A stretch of 7,590 nucleotides of DNA, taken from Bacteroidota bacterium (lineage in GTDB: Bacteria > Bacteroidota > Bacteroidia > Flavobacteriales_D > JABDKJ01). The translations under genes and the position numbers were made by a program. The stretch lies in NCBI GenBank assembly GCA_027621335.1, contig JAQCAN010000116.1, positions 1-7,590 on the forward strand, read 5' to 3'. This document shows positions 6,549 to 7,590 of this stretch, one piece after another. Position 1 is the stretch's first letter. Each line of letters begins with the position of its first letter. The notes beneath the pieces are model-generated. The model had not been told where the DNA came from. It searched no databases and saw only the letters and a program-made list of their open reading frames with translations.

Positions 6549-6669
6549 CAGGGAAAAGAATATGTTGAACAGAACTCTTCGAAAAAGGTACGAAAGAAGG
6601 AGATATGTGACATCGCCACGGCCTTAATGTGAGATTCGTAGCGGTCCAGAATGGGTCACGTTATCCATC

Positions 6670-7236
6670 TCATTCGATATCCAGATCGTAGCGCTTCAGG
6701 AGACCTTCCAGATTGCACTTGGAGAAACGCGCTCCTTTCAGATTGACTATCTCAGGATCCAGGGTGAAGTCGATGGCCTGACGAAAGTCTGCACCTTCTA
6801 GGTCTGCCCCATCGAAGAGGCATCGCTCTAGACGTGTCCCCTCAAAGCTACTTTCCTTGAGTCCCACTCCGTTGAAATCAGCCTCGCTCAGGTCACAGTT
6901 CAAGAACATGGTCTTTGGCAACCTCAGACCTTCGAATGAACAGACCTTGACGTGACAGTTCGTGAAGTTCAAGGAAAGCAGTAAGGGGTTGCAATCATTG
7001 AAATATAGGCCCAGAAGCTTGCATCCTTCGAAATGGACGTCCTGAAAAGCCGTCCTACCCAGTAAGGTCATACTGAACTCACAATCAATGAACGTGCAGC
7101 TGATGAAGCTACAGTGTCCCAGATCCACAGTGGAGAAGTTACAGCCCTCGAAACTGCAGTCTTCGAACTCGGTGAAATTCAGAGACTCATGGGCGAAATC
7201 CTTCTGATGGAAGGTCTGGTTGTCAGCAAGGCTCAT
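6670..7236 (-). CDS. Pentapeptide-repeat protein, Qnr-like family of Bacteroidota
   Basis: This 188-residue protein consists almost entirely of pentapeptide repeats, predicting a right-handed quadrilateral beta-helix. Central Phe/Leu residues recur every five positions from Phe14 to Phe79 and again from Phe91 to Phe151. Residues 80-90 (NDCNPLLLSLN) shift the register by two, as expected for a loop or kink. The ending DFTLDPEIVNLKGARFSKCNLEGLLKRYDLDIE (156-188; the last part forms the cap) matches a family common in Bacteroidota. Qnr and MfpA proteins of the same fold mimic DNA and protect DNA gyrase from quinolones, but many relatives have no known role, so resistance should not be assumed. 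Twelve cysteines, several exactly five residues apart (27/32, 42/47/52, 94/99), would stack along helix faces. There is no signal peptide, so it is cytosolic. The ATG at 7236 follows the upstream T9SS gene by 42 bases. Confidence 0.9.
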   Translation of the reverse strand: MSLADNQTFHQKDFAHESLNFTEFEDCSFEGCNFSTVDLGHCSFISCTFIDCEFSMTLLGRTAFQDVHFEGCKLLGLYFNDCNPLLLSLNFTNCHVKVCSFEGLRLPKTMFLNCDLSEADFNGVGLKESSFEGTRLERCLFDGADLEGADFRQAIDFTLDPEIVNLKGARFSKCNLEGLLKRYDLDIE

Positions 7237-7243
7237 GGATTCA

Positions 7244-7260
7244 AAGGAAGCGATTTCCTT
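7244..7260. repeat. Short inverted repeat just upstream of the pentapeptide gene
   Basis: AAGGAA (7244-7249) and TTCCTT (7255-7260) form a perfect six-base stem with a five-base loop. It begins about 18 bases after the stop of the upstream T9SS gene and ends 7 bases before the pentapeptide ATG. On the minus strand the first arm is itself AAGGAA, resembling a ribosome binding site, but too far from the ATG. It could be a weak terminator or a leader structure, or chance. Confidence 0.25.
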
Positions 7261-7278
7261 AACAGAATCTAAGTTTCC

Positions 7279-7590
7279 TTACTGGTGCATCCATTTCACC
7301 GTTTCCGTGATCTGACCATTTTGGTCTCTCATTCCTAGGATATATAGGCCTGCTGGCAGATGGCCCAAGGGGTCTGCTTGGTCGAAGTCTCGGGGAGAGA
7401 TGGTCTTCAGTTCTTGTCCTAGGGCATTGAACACCACTATAGCTGAGATGTCACCTTGGCTCAGACGGCCAGAAATCGAATTATCAAGGCCTTCGGGAAA
7501 AAGGTCGAAGATCTCAATGTCGAAGGGGTTGAAGTCCTGCGGATGTTGGCCTTCCACAATGGTCAGGATCTGGTCGATGGCTTGATTTTC
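7279..7590 (-). CDS. C-terminal end of a T9SS cargo protein (5' part outside window)
   Basis: The frame is open from the right edge (ENQAIDQILTIVEGQ) to TAA at 7279, giving 103 residues. A GTG at 7557 could be read as a start, but the frame continues beyond it to the window edge, so the gene is partial. The last 75 residues or so form a T9SS type A sorting domain: a LFPEGLDNSISGRL strand, IVVFNALGQELKTI, HLPAGLYILGM and the end ITETVKWMHQ. These are the usual beta-strands with the LGQ turn and the GLYIL motif. The common PNP after the first strand is PEG here. Such domains direct proteins across the outer membrane and are then removed. The function of the missing N-terminal part cannot be inferred. 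Confidence 0.85.
   Translation of the reverse strand, partial: ENQAIDQILTIVEGQHPQDFNPFDIEIFDLFPEGLDNSISGRLSQGDISAIVVFNALGQELKTISPRDFDQADPLGHLPAGLYILGMRDQNGQITETVKWMHQ

Noticed and set aside
6549..6669. Terminator, riboswitch or small RNA in the 121-base gap before the lactonase gene
   Set aside because: No stable GC-rich stem followed by a T run, and no recognisable aptamer elements. A TACCTTTT there only weakly resembles the -7 box.
1..7590. Defence system, CRISPR array, insertion sequence, phage or attachment site
   Set aside because: No repeat-spacer pattern, transposase, integrase, restriction enzyme or toxin-antitoxin motif was seen. All sizeable genes fit ordinary chromosomal families.

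Overview
This looks like a chromosomal segment of a member of the Bacteroidota, probably of the Flavobacteriales or a relative. Two proteins end in C-terminal sorting domains of the type IX secretion system (T9SS), which is restricted to this phylum. A pentapeptide-repeat protein and two small conserved proteins are also of types common in this phylum. Base composition is close to balanced. No mobile element, phage gene, CRISPR array, rRNA or tRNA was recognised.

Layout. Nearly everything reads on the minus strand. At the left edge (1-666) lies the C-terminal half of the ClpB disaggregase. It runs off the window at its 3' end and is cut off at its 5' end by an in-frame TAA at 667-669. A 150-base non-coding stretch with two inverted repeats follows. 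The only plus-strand gene (820-1215) encodes a small coiled-coil-like conserved protein with an in-frame TAA at codon 31. Its stop codon abuts the stop of the minus-strand train that follows.

Read in the direction of transcription (right to left), the minus train is: the C-terminal end of a T9SS cargo protein (7590-7279), a pentapeptide-repeat protein (7236-6670), a lipoprotein beta-propeller of the lactonase/YbhE family (6548-5322), an AtoE-type short-chain fatty acid transporter (5249-3855), a secreted DUF1028 protein with a T9SS sorting domain (3799-2816), a GNAT acetyltransferase overlapping it by 4 bases (2819-2337), the 23S rRNA pseudouridine synthase RluF (2294-1539) and a DUF2805/TIGR03643 protein (1485-1216). 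Gaps between lactonase and DUF2805 are -4 to 72 bases, so partial co-transcription is plausible. Two promoter-like TAnnTTTG boxes suggest internal starts.

How the genes fit together. I see no single pathway. RluF and DUF2805 look like housekeeping genes. The T9SS cargo, surface lipoprotein and fatty-acid transporter fit a heterotroph that processes external material. The most unusual items are the two broken genes within about 250 bases of each other, and the DUF1028 protein converted into a T9SS cargo. I found no convincing new multi-gene system.
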